Assembly: GCA_000827205.1 (NCBI GenBank)
Contig: KN832556.1
Coordinates: 1,491,680 to 1,555,679 of the forward strand
Length of the DNA: 64,000 nt
Source: Plicaturopsis crispa FD-325 SS-3
Lineage: Eukaryota; Basidiomycota; Agaricomycetes; Amylocorticiales; Amylocorticiaceae
Direction of reading: 5' to 3'
The position numbers and the translations under genes are program-made. A model generated the notes under the pieces. It had not been told where the DNA came from and ran no database searches. It saw only the letters and a list, made by a program, of their open reading frames with translations. The first letter of the stretch is position 1. Each line of letters starts with the position of its first letter. Positions 45,649-56,849 of this stretch are shown here, piece by piece.

Positions 45649-46454
45649 AGTGTCCCGGAGAAACGTTGCCATTTCCACTGCTCAGTCGTCAACGCGTCAT
45701 CTTCACTAGGCGACCTCAGAAGGCGTCTACCGGGACTGTGTAATGTTTATAAAGAACGTTATTGACTGTGTAGTACGCGGTCGCGCGGACCCTGCTTTTT
45801 CATGTCGAAATCACTTCCATAAGCTATTCCAAGCTAATTTGTGACGATCAGTAGCCTTCCATGAGTATCAGAAGACTCCTTTACAGCGCCAAAAAAAAGC
45901 TGCAAAGAGTAGCGGCCCAAGGAAAAGGTCGCAGCGGCAAAATAAATATTGTTCTCCGTAGAGAAAACACTCCGGGAAAGCAATTTTCAGTTATGTATAT
46001 CGGCAGCCATACGCAGCTGCCAACCATTATGAAAATGGCTGTATAACATAGGCTCGTTGTGGTCCTGGCTTGACGCACGATACTTAAGTAGTGGCAAGTC
46101 GCGACGATGCGCCACAAATTCGCGCGGTCAGAAAACATGACACGTGGCGGCGCGCCTCATGTCAATATCAATATTATTATTGAGCACCGTGCGGCGTCAG
46201 GCTGGGGTACTTAAAAGTAGTGTGTACTTCAAGTTATACACCGAGATCAAAACCTCTATACAGTACAGGCTGTCTGCATACAGATCCTAGAAGACGAAGA
46301 TCCCGGTGTAAATAAATCAACTGTTGTCCCATACGACGGCATAGCTTCATTCGGTACCCGGCCTCAACAGTGTAGGAACAGCAGAAAAGCGCGTTCGGTC
46401 CAACAAGGGATATTACAGAGTAGGCATTTTCCACAGCAGCAGTCGTACAGCAGA
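45649..46454. other. intergenic, no gene seen
   Basis: About 0.8 kb downstream of the copper transporter, AT-richer than the surrounding genes. Only short frames occur. No inverted-repeat pair is visible by eye. Confidence 0.4.
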
Positions 46455-47270
46455 TCAGTGACACGCCATGCCTTTGGCGTCCCCCGCGCCCTCGACATCA
46501 ATGCGTGCCCCGAAGACATAATGTCCAATCGCAGCGCCCACCACCACTGCGAGGATCAAGTACGCCTACATCACAGAGGTCAGATGTGAGTAGCAGAGTG
46601 ATTGCATGGAGGACGCGTACGTTGTAAGTCATGAATACCAGCATGAGGAAGAACGAGAGGAACACGGTCGCCCCGTACAACACCGCGCGCAGCACACGGG
46701 GACCAAATGGCACTGGCGTTCTGCAACGTGCCAGGCATGAAGGATCAGCTCTTCTCGTTCTGACAGTACTGGTTGCCCGGAAGTACGACACCGCTTACCC
46801 AGACGCCTGTGCAGTCTTAAACACACGCCGGCCAGTCAACAACCCCTCTTCCTGATACGAGGCCTCCTCCGCACTCACCAGTCCTCCCCGCTCCCCGCTC
46901 ACACTCCTGCTCCGCCCGCCACCGTGCTTCGCCTTGAGCGACGCGGCGATGCGCCGGTCGACGGAGCGCTGGAACGCGCGGAGGTACTCGTAGCCGACGC
47001 CGAGCGCGACGACGACGAAGAACGAGAACACGAACGAGGCGTTCGAGGAGATGTGCCAGAAGGGGAAGACGATGCAGGTGTCGATGATCTGCGTGTTCCT
47101 AGTGGAGCGTACGGAGCGTGTTACTTAGCAGAGAGCGGTCGGTGCTGGCAGGCGCGTTGCTGTTCTCACCAGATCATGTTCATGGCGCATTTCGCGCCCA
47201 TGTCCATACCGCCGTGCCCGCTGTGGTCACCGTGGTCCATGCCACCGTGCCCCATATCGCCGTGGTTCAT
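46455..47270 (-). CDS. Ctr-type copper transporter
   Basis: The exons are 47270-47170, 47098-46799, 46720-46621 and 46565-46455, giving 203 residues. The N-terminus is a Met/His/Gly-rich copper-binding segment (MNHGDMGHGGMDHGDHSGHG). TM1 follows NTQIIDTCIVFPFWHIS. TM2 carries the MX3M copper gate (FFLMLVFMTYN), and TM3 ends with the GX3G packing motif (VVGAAIGHYVFG). These three features define Ctr proteins, which form trimers that import Cu(I) or release it from the vacuole. The loop between TM1 and TM2 is long, about 75 residues and Arg/Ser-rich. The C-terminus holds a Cys-His pair (MACH). The upstream gap to PSMA4 is about 300 bp and holds a striking palindrome. Confidence 0.94.
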
Positions 47271-47425
47271 TGCAGGGTGTAGAAAGCGAAAATAAGGAGA
47301 TGCGAAGTGGACAGCAGGATGGTTACAGACAAGATAAGAATTGCTTCCGCAGCACAGTCCGAGGACGATTTAGATTTGGCTGCCTGTCGGTGCACAACAA
47401 GCGGCAAGCACCTGTTGATTTAACA

Positions 47426-47449
47426 ATCTCGCAGGAAATCCTGCGAGAT
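47426..47449. promoter_or_regulatory. 24-bp near-perfect palindrome upstream of the copper transporter
   Basis: Two perfect 11-bp arms, ATCTCGCAGGA and TCCTGCGAGAT, are separated by AA. It lies 156-179 bases before the Ctr start codon and just past the PSMA4 stop. A dimeric regulator site is one reading; a transcript-end hairpin of PSMA4 is another. The role is inferred from position only. Confidence 0.4.
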
Positions 47450-47576
47450 ATAGTCTCTCCTAGACAGACACCAACAGTCGTACCTCCTTCTGTATGCGAG
47501 ATACCACTTGCAGGGGACGTGGACCCAGCGCCAGAGAGTATGAAAATGTGTTTTGCGTGTACAGACAGTCCAAAAA

Positions 47577-48770
47577 TCAAGCAGCCTTCATCTCAGTGTC
47601 TTCGTCCTTCTTCCCCAGCCCCTGCTCCTGCAACAATACATCGATCTCAGCCGGCTTGTAGATTTTGGCCTTCGGCTGCTTCGTCGTCGGGTCCAGTGTT
47701 AGCACCGCAAATTCCACTAGACGTGGCGAATTCACGTTAGCAGTGCTCGCAAGCCAGACTCATGCGAGGGTACTCACGTTTCTCACTGCCGAGCGTCGTG
47801 CTGTCCATCGTCTTGCTCATTACCCGCAGGACGAGCTCGATCGCGTCCTTGACCTCGATATCGTCCTTGTACTCCTGTTTCAGCAAGCTCTGTGCCGTCC
47901 CGTTGTTCGCGCCGATGCATGTCGCCTTCCAGCCGGAGTAGTTACCCGACGGATCCGAGTGGTACAGCTGAAAGTGATAGTGTGGGTCGTAGCCGGCGTA
48001 CAGCAGGGACACACCGAATGGCCGGAGACCTGAGGTGCTTGGGTAAGGCTCGAACTACGATATATATAAATGAGACTCACCTCCGTATTGTGTGTAACCT
48101 TGCTTCATATCGCATAGCCGTTGCGCGAGAAGTTCGACGGGGATATCCTCGTTGTAGAGGAAGAGGTGCCGTTGGGCGGCTGTCCGCGCGTAGTTGATGA
48201 GCGAATTCGCGTCGGCTGTGAGCCCTGCGACGCCGCCAATGACATTCCTGATACCACGATCTTCAGAAAGCCGCACCCGGAAACAAACGGCAGATCCACG
48301 TACGAATTGAGCAAGAAAATCTTCTCTCCACTACCACCGTACCCTCCCTCCTTCGCACCCGACAGATCAAGCAACTTTCCTGTCACTTTCTTCTCGGCAG
48401 CCAGAACTACACCATCCTTCGCAAGAACGCCAAGAACAGTCCCCGCGTGCGAGATGGCCTCCATCGCATATTCAACTGCGTAACATAGATCGTCAGTACA
48501 TTCGTGCGTCTGCAGACATACGTCAAGACGAACTCTGGTACAATCGCCCTGATCAAACGAGCTAAATTAGCATAGAAATCTCGTGAAACGTCCTGGATAC
48601 GCACCCTCGGGCGAGAAAATGGTTGTGCGGCCTTGAGAAATCGCGAAGGTTAGTGTCTCATTATGCGGAGTATGATGACCGCAGACATACTGTCATAACG
48701 TCTGGCCTGATAGACACAATAATAAATCAGCGCGATCCAGACTACTGAGGCTGGAGAATAGACATACCAT
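47577..48770 (-). CDS. PRE9: 20S proteasome alpha-3 subunit (PSMA4 / Pre9)
   Basis: Eight coding exons: 48770-48768, 48706-48691, 48631-48605, 48548-48534, 48475-48304, 48247-48081, 48029-47778 and 47716-47577, giving 263 residues. The alpha-subunit start [20 protein letters not shown] and [20 protein letters not shown] is rebuilt from four tiny exons of 3, 16, 27 and 15 bases; the first contains only ATG. Later motifs are [20 protein letters not shown] and [20 protein letters not shown]. The C-terminus is Lys/Glu-rich. The alpha-3 N-terminus helps gate the core particle's entry pore. All phases close. The gene is divergent from the seven-TM gene. Confidence 0.95.
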
Positions 48771-49857
48771 GGTGAAACGAAAGGGAGAGGTTGAGGAGAA
48801 GAAGTGACGCGTCCTCGACCTTGGGACGCGCCTCGCTGATTTCGGCATTTGCCGAACTATTATCATTTCCCGTATTTTCAGATTTCTTCTCCTTTGCTTT
48901 CATCTTTGCATCTGCTCGACGACGTCTGGTGTTCTCTGGCTGATACTGTCTCTGTGATCGTATACTGTGATTCTGGGCTTAGGCTGCTGTCAATGTCAAT
49001 GATAACTGCCGTTCACTTTTGATACAGGCTGCAGTGACCGGGCTTTTCGACTCTGCGAGACCACACTTCGACGATATGTGCGGCTGTACGCGCTCGCAGT
49101 CCTTGACGACTACTTGGCACTAGGGAAACCGTTGCATGCACTTTGACAGTAACCTGACTGGCATTTCTGACCTACTCATGAGCTGTGTAGGCATGTGGGT
49201 GCCGATACTGTGGCTTCGATGGCCTATGGAAGCGTATATCCCGTCCATCAACTTTTGCCTACCGTGCGATGCGCTCAGGGCGCGCTAATTTGCCCATAGA
49301 CATCCGATCCGCAGTTACTGGACTGCTCGGTACTCGTCTTGCGGCACGGAACTCGACGTTGAACGTGGCTATACTGGTGTCCTCCGCAACTTACACCTGG
49401 CTGAAAGTTACAGACCGTTCAATTGTCATTGCTGACTATGACTCGTTTCTACCGGTGTAATTCGGTCTAATGGAATCTAATGGTTCACTTTGCGAAGCTG
49501 GCCTGCAGAACACTGGATCGCTGGAATTCCCTAAACTGTTGCCCGAGCTCATCGTTCCTCGGCGAGCCTTCAGTTCATCGATATTCTACTCCATGGTCAT
49601 ATGCCGAGTCCGACGCATGGCTCGCAAGGACCTCGACGATTAATTAAAGAGATGGGCGAAGGCAAAGAAGCAAACTAGAAGCCGACAGAGTTTCATCGTC
49701 TGTTTTCCTAGGGTGAAAAGAGTGCCGTTTGCGGCGGCACATCCTCGTCTGCTCGGCACGCGCGAAACTGACTTAGTGGCGTCACAGTCCCAAATATTCC
49801 AGCCCGAGTCTTTCTCCTCCCGCCATTCCACACACTCTCTCGCTCGAAGAAAAAACT
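48771..49857. other. divergent intergenic region
   Basis: About 1.1 kb between the divergent PSMA4 and seven-TM starts. No coding region with recognisable motifs and no repeat pair is seen. Confidence 0.4.
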
Positions 49858-51515
49858 ATGTCCTCCTCCTCCTCCGTAATCCAGCAGCAAGCGATACCTG
49901 CCGCCCTTTTCCTCCTGGTGCCTTTCTTCTCCGTCCCGGTTTTGTACCTCGTTTTGTCGCGTCCGTTCCCGTCGAATTCTCATGGATATCGCAAATCACG
50001 CGTGTGGATCTCTTGCATCGCTATCTCGTTTCTTGGGCTCCTTTCTACGGCCGTAGGCGCGCTCGGCATCGCTGCAGCACTCGTCGGCGACAACGAAGCG
50101 CGTAATATAAATCTCGCAGTCGCGAGAGACGTCCTAGCGACGCTTTTGACGCTCACGCGTAAGCCTACCTTTCGCTCTTTCCAGCCCGTAATTTCACGTC
50201 TAACGGTCGTTTTCTACAGTTGGAGCTTCTGTACTGTATTTTATCGCCGTTGCAATCCCTGGTATAATGATTTCGCCTCTCAAAGTTCTGGTCCATAATG
50301 CAATTCTCGGTACCGTTTTCGTCACCGGTAGGTTCACCCAAACATTCACTGCAGCTACACCTGACGCGTATCATCAGCTGCTGTCTTTACCATTCTTTCG
50401 CCCGTCGTTGGGAAAACGATCCCCAACATCCTGGCGCCATTGCTCACGCTCATTGCCATATGCATTCCTTTGCCCGTGCTTTTCATCTCGCTCTTTCTTG
50501 CCATCAAATCCGCCTATCAAGGACACCGTGCCGCGTCCGGGAGTGTCGAGTTCTTCACCAGCTCGGCCGAGAAGGGCAAATTCAAACTTGGGCCCGCGCT
50601 GAATAGGCCGCGCCTGAAGTTGTGGCTGCTGCTTCTCGCCTCAGAGAGCGTGGGCGCGCTGTCTGCGCTCTTCGGTCTGCTCCAGGACAATTTTCAGGGT
50701 GGCGGTGAAACTGCCGCACTCATCATGCACTCGGCGTTCATGATCATCTGGACGAGCGGTGTAATGATGGCGTTCCATAGTAAGTTCCTACTAGATATAC
50801 AGTACGTGCTTCTGGGCTCATCATCTTTCGATTAGCTTTCCTCTCGTACCCAGCCTTCTCTTCCGCTGCTTCTCAAGAAGAATTCATCCCCCCGATCTCC
50901 CAGGCTCACAGTGTCGCCTCCCGGCCCCACTCTTCCCGTTCTGCACAGACTACTTCCGACTTCCTGAACCTGCGCGACCCCTTCGCCTCGCCTCCGCCGG
51001 GCTCCGCCACCCTCCCCAGCTTCCTCCGCGACAGCGTCAACGAGAAATACGACGTCCCCAGCAGCCCCCCGCGCCCCTCGTCCTCCAACCCCATCTCGCA
51101 CCTGCAGCTCGCCAAGCGGGAGCGCAAGGCGCGGAAGAAGGCGTCTGCGCAGTCGGCGCGCATCCGGAAGACCAAGTCCGAGCCGCCGAAGCCCGCGAGC
51201 CCCGAGGACGCGGATTTCGGGACGGAGGAGGCGTTGCTCGCGCAGATGCTGCTGCGCACGCTCGACTACGAGGAGCAGAGCGCGCTCGGGCAGAGCCTCA
51301 GCGCGAACCAGAGCACGGTGACGCTGGTGGGCAAGTCGGACGGCGGGCACCACCCGTACCACTACCGCCGGAACCGGTTCACGCAGGACTCGGTGGGGAC
51401 GGAGGTTGCGGCGACGCTGTGCGAGGCGTCGCCGCCGCCGTCGCCGATGGCCATCAAGATCAAGGTCGAGCGCACGGAGACGACGCATGTGATGGATTTT
51501 GTGCCAGAGAAGTAA
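49858..51515 (+). CDS. seven-TM membrane protein with long C-terminal tail, function unknown
   Basis: The exons are 49858-50158, 50220-50327, 50378-50779 and 50836-51515, giving 496 residues. Seven hydrophobic helices can be counted, among them FLLVPFFSVPVLYLVLS, WISCIAISFLGLLSTAVGAL, VLYFIAVAIPGIMI, ILGTVFVTAAVFTILSPVVG, LLTLIAICIPLPVLFISLFL and LKLWLLLLASESVGALSALF. The last is ALIMHSAFMIIWTSGVMMAF. A cytosolic-looking tail of about 230 residues follows. It is Ser/Pro-rich and then basic (KRERKARKKASAQSARIRK) with an ILVER-like end. The architecture (7 TM, short N-terminus, long tail) resembles fungal GPCR-like proteins, but I recognise no signature motif of a named class. The final 500 bases are strongly GC-rich. 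Confidence 0.75.
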
Positions 51516-52087
51516 TTCCTTTCCCGTATACGCTTTCGATGTTTTCCCTCTGCTGTGCCGTTGAACCCGCCCTAATACCGTCGAGATACCCCACCCACCT
51601 CATGATCGTTGATTGTCGTGATTACTAGTGTACATTCGTGTAGTTTTTTTTTAATGTTTTCGTGCTCTTGACGCTCTGTTCGCTCTTTTACTGTCGGTAG
51701 TGTTTAGCTAGTGTTGTACCTCGTCTTGCCCACCTACAAATAATTACTCAATGCCATTGATGTCGTCCCGCACAATGTCTTCCATCCTTCCCTGTCCTTC
51801 CTCGTGTCGTTCGTCTGATTTCCGTCAAGTATAAACAGAAGAAACGCTACAAAATCTTAGCGAAATGACTGATTATCTGATAATTGGGGTGATCGGCGGT
51901 TGTCGGCCAAGATAGTTTGTGCGACAACAAGAGCCACGTTCAAACAACCAGTCTCACTTTCATACAATTCGCTCCAGTTACTCGTGTGCATATTTCCATC
52001 ACTTTACTTCTTCAAAACAGGTATTTACGCTCGACATAAACGCTACCTCCTTGACTTATACCATCACCTTGCAGCACGCTCTCTACC
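51516..52087. other. intergenic, no gene seen
   Basis: About 570 bp between two plus-strand genes. It holds a T-rich stretch at about 51640-51665, probably the 3' end of the seven-TM gene, and the promoter of the F-box gene. Confidence 0.4.
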
Positions 52088-54081
52088 ATGACACCGGTCT
52101 CTTTGCGCTCGGTGCTCATTCCTTCGTCTCGGAAACAGAAACACGCGCCTTTGGCGCCAATGGCAGCGCTGCCGGGCGACATTCTCCTCGAGATAGCGAG
52201 CTACTTGGACTCGCGCGCAGAAATGTCCGATCTCACTCTGACAGTAGGTCTACTTCCGTCCTGACACCAGCTCGGTTCTAAGCGGCCGCCTCCCACCCGC
52301 AGTGCTCTCGCATCATGGCAAGCGTCGTCCCGCTTCTCTATGCGAGCGTCGTCGTCTCGGGTGGGGAGCAGGCGAGCGCGACGCTCGGGATGCTTGCGAG
52401 GCGCCCGGATGTAGCGCGGCATGTCACACGGCTCGCCGTCCGTACTTGCAAGGATCAGAAGAGGTGCTTTGGTCAGTGCGACGGATACGTCGCATCCGCT
52501 GCGGTCCGACAGGCTGCGCGGCACATGGATGCGTTGAACACGTTCATGTGGGACGGCGAGGAGGCACCACCGTACGATGACATGTGGTTCGCATTGCGCA
52601 TGTCGTCAGTTTTGGTTCTATTCTCTTTCATCCGTACACCCGTATTCACCACCTGGTTGCAGATGCCCGCAGCTGAAGAGCATAGCTACGACTCTGGGAG
52701 CGTGCACGCTGGATGCCAACAGTCACGTAAGTGCGATAACGATCGTGCGGTGTAAACATGGAATATTAACATCTCGCGTAGATGCTCGACTTCGTGGGCC
52801 TACGCAGCTTCTCCCTGACCCTTAAGCGCGGCTTTTATATCGACCACGTTGGATTTCCCTCTCACGGTTCGTGCACATGCCATCAAGCTGCTCTTTTCTT
52901 ATGCATTTCTAGAAGAATTTCCCGCGTCGACAAAGCTATGGGAGATGCTCATCAACCGCTGCCCCAACCTCGAGGAGCTCTGCATCGAGGGCACATACGT
53001 ACTATCTGCTAATGCCCACGAGCTGACCCGTGGGCGCTGGCCGAAGTTGCGCAAGCTGACCCTCGGCGATGTCCTCGTAGACTGGCACACGCCAGCGCCG
53101 ACCGAGAAGCGGCCATTCATAGATTTCCTAGAAACACACAGCTCCTTACAAAGCCTCTCCATCTCCCGACATGTCCTTCCCCACACTCATATGCCGATGC
53201 TCGACCCTGAGGCACTTCCGAACTTGACACATTTCGGGGGCACTCTCGAGCAGCTTCAGGCGCTGCCGCGCCTGCACTCATCCATCAAGTCCATTGGTTT
53301 CAGGGAACCGATGTTGATGCGGGAGATTACCCCCTTGACCGTCTCGGGGCTGCTGCAAAGCCTCAGCTCGCTGACGGAGCTCAGTATTGCGTTTGCGCTG
53401 CACTCTATGTACGATAGTAGCAGCCTACTGCGCTCGCTTACATCCTCATGCCCCCAACTTCGCCACTTGGAATTAACCTGCGGGCACAAGCCGTCCTTCC
53501 AACTCGTAAGACATCGTTTTATTGATCGTCTACAGAAAAACACTGATAACCCCCTCCAGGAATCGTTCGCAAAGACCATACGCCGATTCCCCAAACTGCG
53601 GTCTCTCGCACTAACAATCGTAAAGTACCCCGGCGACGAATCGCTCTCCACCGGCGCTGCGCACATCGCGCGCGCCAACCCGCGCCTGCGCACCTTCACC
53701 ATTACCCTCATCCCTCCGTCCTTCCCACTGCCTTTGCCGTTCTCCCCGTGGGCGCTGCGCCTGTGCGTGCCGCCCGTGCACGCGACGGGCACGTACGTGC
53801 TCGCGTGCGACCACCACGGGTTGCCGACGCAGCTCACCGCGCACGAGCAGCGCGTGTGGCTCTACGGCCTCGCGCGCTCGTCGGGGCGCTTCGTGCGCGA
53901 CCTGCGCCCCGGGCACGCGGCAAGGCCGGGGTGGGGCGAGCTGCTGATGGAGCGCTCGCCGGCGGGGGAGGAGGTGCGGATGATTTTGTTTGCGTGCCTG
54001 CTGGTCGGGATGGCGGTGTGGGGGTTCATGGCGACCGGGGGGAGAGTCAATCTCGCGGAATTGGAGGGCGTTGGGGTCTGA
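52088..54081 (+). CDS. F-box/LRR-like protein with C-terminal membrane segment
   Basis: The exons are 52088-52243, 52303-52604, 52663-52726, 52782-52866, 52913-53505 and 53560-54081, giving 573 residues. The F-box is ALPGDILLEIASYLDSRAEM then SDLTLTCSRIMASVVPLLYA. Leucine-rich repeats follow (LINRCPNLEELCIEG; RWPKLRKLTLGDVL; ETHSSLQSLSISRHVL; SCPQLRHLELTCGH; RFPKLRSLALTIVK). An unusual feature is a hydrophobic C-terminal helix (MILFACLLVGMAVWGFMATG), which could tail-anchor the protein. The intron at 53506-53559 is 54 bases, in frame and free of stops, so retention would add 18 residues. F-box/LRR proteins normally choose substrates for SCF ubiquitin ligases. The 3' third is very GC-rich. Confidence 0.82.
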
Positions 54082-54401
54082 GAAGATGGACGTAGTATCA
54101 GATGTACTTTTAGGGTAGATGTTTGTATTGGATCGACGTCGGGATATAATAGATACCAGCAACTTTTTAATTGCACTCTATGTACCATTCGTGCCGACGA
54201 GCAACCCGCGCGTTGCATACCAAGATAGCAACCGTAACATACATATGGAACTTCGTGGAATTTGACACACGTCTATTGTACGCACGGCAGGGGGAACGGT
54301 AGATACTAGATACAGAGATGAGTATAGAATGACAGACAAAACAGTACAACTAATATGCAATGGATACCGTGGGGCATAACACGCAATGATGCTCACCATT
54401 C
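54082..54401. other. convergent intergenic region
   Basis: 320 bp between the convergent F-box/LRR and RNase III-like stop codons. Only 3' ends are expected here. Confidence 0.5.
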
Positions 54402-55479
54402 TCAATACCCTACATTGAGAAAACAATGTTGATCAGCTTCACGCTGTTCGGCATTAGACATACCGCAGCACAAGCACTCACCGCCGGCACCCCATCCCAT
54501 GGCTTGAAATGCTTGCTTCGCAGCCTCCTCCTTGGCTGTCTTTTGGTTACGACCGACACCGGCACCCTTTTCCACGCCGTTGACTGTCATGCCCGTCAAT
54601 CCAAGCCCTAGATGAAGCTACGCGAAAGATGTGTACGTACTGAGGCACCGGACGGTCCAGCGAGGCATGTGTGGCGGGCCTTCGCTCCTTGCAGGGTATT
54701 CGATATGCATGCCCATCCCGATGGCGGTCTGATTTAGTAGCGCCAGCACGGTGAATGAGCTTGGAAGAGGTGGAGATGCGGGGGCCGCGTGGCTCGGAAG
54801 CGGTGGGGGCGCGTATGGAGGGGGCTGGGGCTGCGCATCAGACTGTACAGGCGAGGACTGCGGCGAGGGTGAGTGTCTATTGGCGACTGGAGAGATGGGC
54901 CCAGCACTGGTACTAGCCCCGGAGACACTAGGGGGCTCAGCATCCGGACTGATCGCCCTCGACATGAACTCTACGATCGGAGATACAGAATTCGTCTGGA
55001 GATAAACGGCCCCAAAGTAAGAATTGAAAAGGAATCGCTTCTCCTGTACTTCATATTAGTACGTGGATGCAATTGGGTTGACGAAAAATCATTACCTCTG
55101 CAGTTTCCGTGGAGTTGGCATTGTCTATGTCATGAGGGCGTCGCAGCTTGTCCCAGAGACCGTATATCTGGACGAACTCTTCGATTCTCTCGTCACACAA
55201 GATGTCTCTAGTCCGGGTCTACATAGGATGATTAGCGCCGCATAAAGGGTGGGTGCCAAAAGACACGCGCACCTCGAGTTCCTCTGCGCTCAACACCGGG
55301 CGGTGAGAGAAAGAACATAGAGCAACAGCCATCTGCAGCATCTTGTCACCGATCACAGCAAGTCTGGCGCTGCCGGCGTAGTCTCCCACTGGCGTCGGAC
55401 GTAGTGAGCGATGCGTAAATACATCGAGCATAAGATCACCATTGATCTGAGGGAGGGAGGGAGCTCGATGGGAATCCAT
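54402..55479 (-). CDS. RNase III-like / double-stranded-RNA-binding protein, catalytic motif degenerate
   Basis: The exons are 55479-55273, 55218-55096, 55043-54641, 54607-54482 and 54409-54402, giving 288 residues. The N-terminal half follows the RNase III fold: LPQINGDLMLDVFTHRSLR, then SARLAVIGDKMLQMAVALCS and EKRFLFNSYFGAVYL. A Pro/Ser linker leads to a dsRBD (TVRCLRLGLTGMTVNGVEKG; GRNQKTAKEEAAKQAFQAMG). In active RNase III the signature is NERLEFLGD. Here both Glu are lost while the Asp is kept, so cleavage activity is unlikely. Upstream sequence (about 55.5-55.8 kb) could supply extra 5' exons ending FKYASSLEDTCSELR; the true start may be near 55794. The intron at 54640-54608 is only 33 bases. 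Confidence 0.75.
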
Positions 55480-56849
55480 TGCAGATATGCCTAGAGGTTT
55501 CCGCGTGAGGACGACCATGTCAAGGAGAAGTATTTATGAGGTCGGGTGGGTGCTCACTGCGCAGTTCAGAACAAGTGTCCTCAAGAGAAGAGGCGTACTT
55601 GAACAGCTGCGGACCCCACACGTGTGGACATGCCTGCACGGCGTCTAGTAGCTACTAGTCAAGGGTCCACTGTGCATGAGGAGGATCAGCGGTCTTGTAC
55701 ATGGAAGTGGGGGCGTATCTTGGGGAACGCGTCACTTACCTTCGCCTGCAATCGATATCCAGAACTCGTCCTCGGCAACGATTGGCATCGACATTTCCTT
55801 TGTGTGAGAGAATCGATTGGGCGGCTATCATTGTGGGTGAGTATTTGGAAGTCGACGTTCGTTGGCTTCCACTGGCTATGATGCACTGCGGGGTTATAAG
55901 TAGAACGACCGACTGATACGCGCCTACTTTCCTTGCCGAACCTCCTCCTGCTTACTAGCCCCAGGTGCACGCAAAGCTAGAACCCCAGACTGGACCAACA
56001 AAACCGAAGATTCGTCGGGAGAATGTGGCCAGGCGCTACCCGTAGTCTTAGCGCCTCGGACGCTTCGGCACAATGTAATGCCCAAAATGCCCTAGTATGC
56101 TGCGGAGGCAAGGATGCGTTTGACTTGATCGATATGGTATACCCTGTTCACATCGTAGGTAAGTCACTCGCCCTACCTTGCACCAATTAGACGGGCGACT
56201 CACGATTTTCGTTCAAACTAGTATGCGCCATCTCAGGCAGGCCCATCAACGATGCTGCATCCGTGCGTACGCGTCGATTGGCCGTCGCTGCCTTTGGAAG
56301 GCACAGCGTTGTTATAACGGTGCACATGAGAGGTATGCATGCGCAGCTTCATAATAAACCAACACGAAGGCCTCAGAAAGTTTGGTAAAGCCCTCGGCGG
56401 GACCATGGTGCCGCAAAGACAGAGATAATCGATAACGAGCTAGGACCAGAGTTATTCTATTTGTTGAAAGACAGCATAGAGCAAGGCAGGAGGAGTGTGA
56501 AGAACCTTTTTAGCGAGGCTGGCAGTGGACACCGCAGCATGCCTCGCCCAAGTCTCGCGGTGTTTTCGTCCTCAAAATCGCGTCCGTCGTTGAGTATGAG
56601 ACGCGTCAATATCGATGCATGGCACACGTTATGCGCATATGATACGGAGAGCGAGTAGATACATTGCAATAGACGCAGCATGGATACCAAAGAGCAAGAG
56701 CAGGACTGAACAGACACAACAACGTCGACCTCGCCACGAGTAGGTAGCAGCACAATCGCCATAAAACGATAAAGAAAGATAAAGCAGCAGTCAACCAGAC
56801 GATATTAAGAGACTTCACATAACTATGTGCCACCCGAGGGGAAAGATGT
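55480..56849. other. intergenic region with possible 5' exons of the RNase III-like gene
   Basis: About 1.4 kb between two minus-strand genes. The first 320 bases may contain upstream exons: a Met at 55794 opening MSMPIVAEDEFWISIAGE with a GTAAGT donor, and then ACPHVWGPQLFKYASSLEDT near 55.6 kb. The remainder shows only short frames. Confidence 0.35.

Noticed and set aside
46150-46180. CAATATCAATATTATTATTG as a possible element end
   Set aside because: No inverted partner and no flanking duplication were found.
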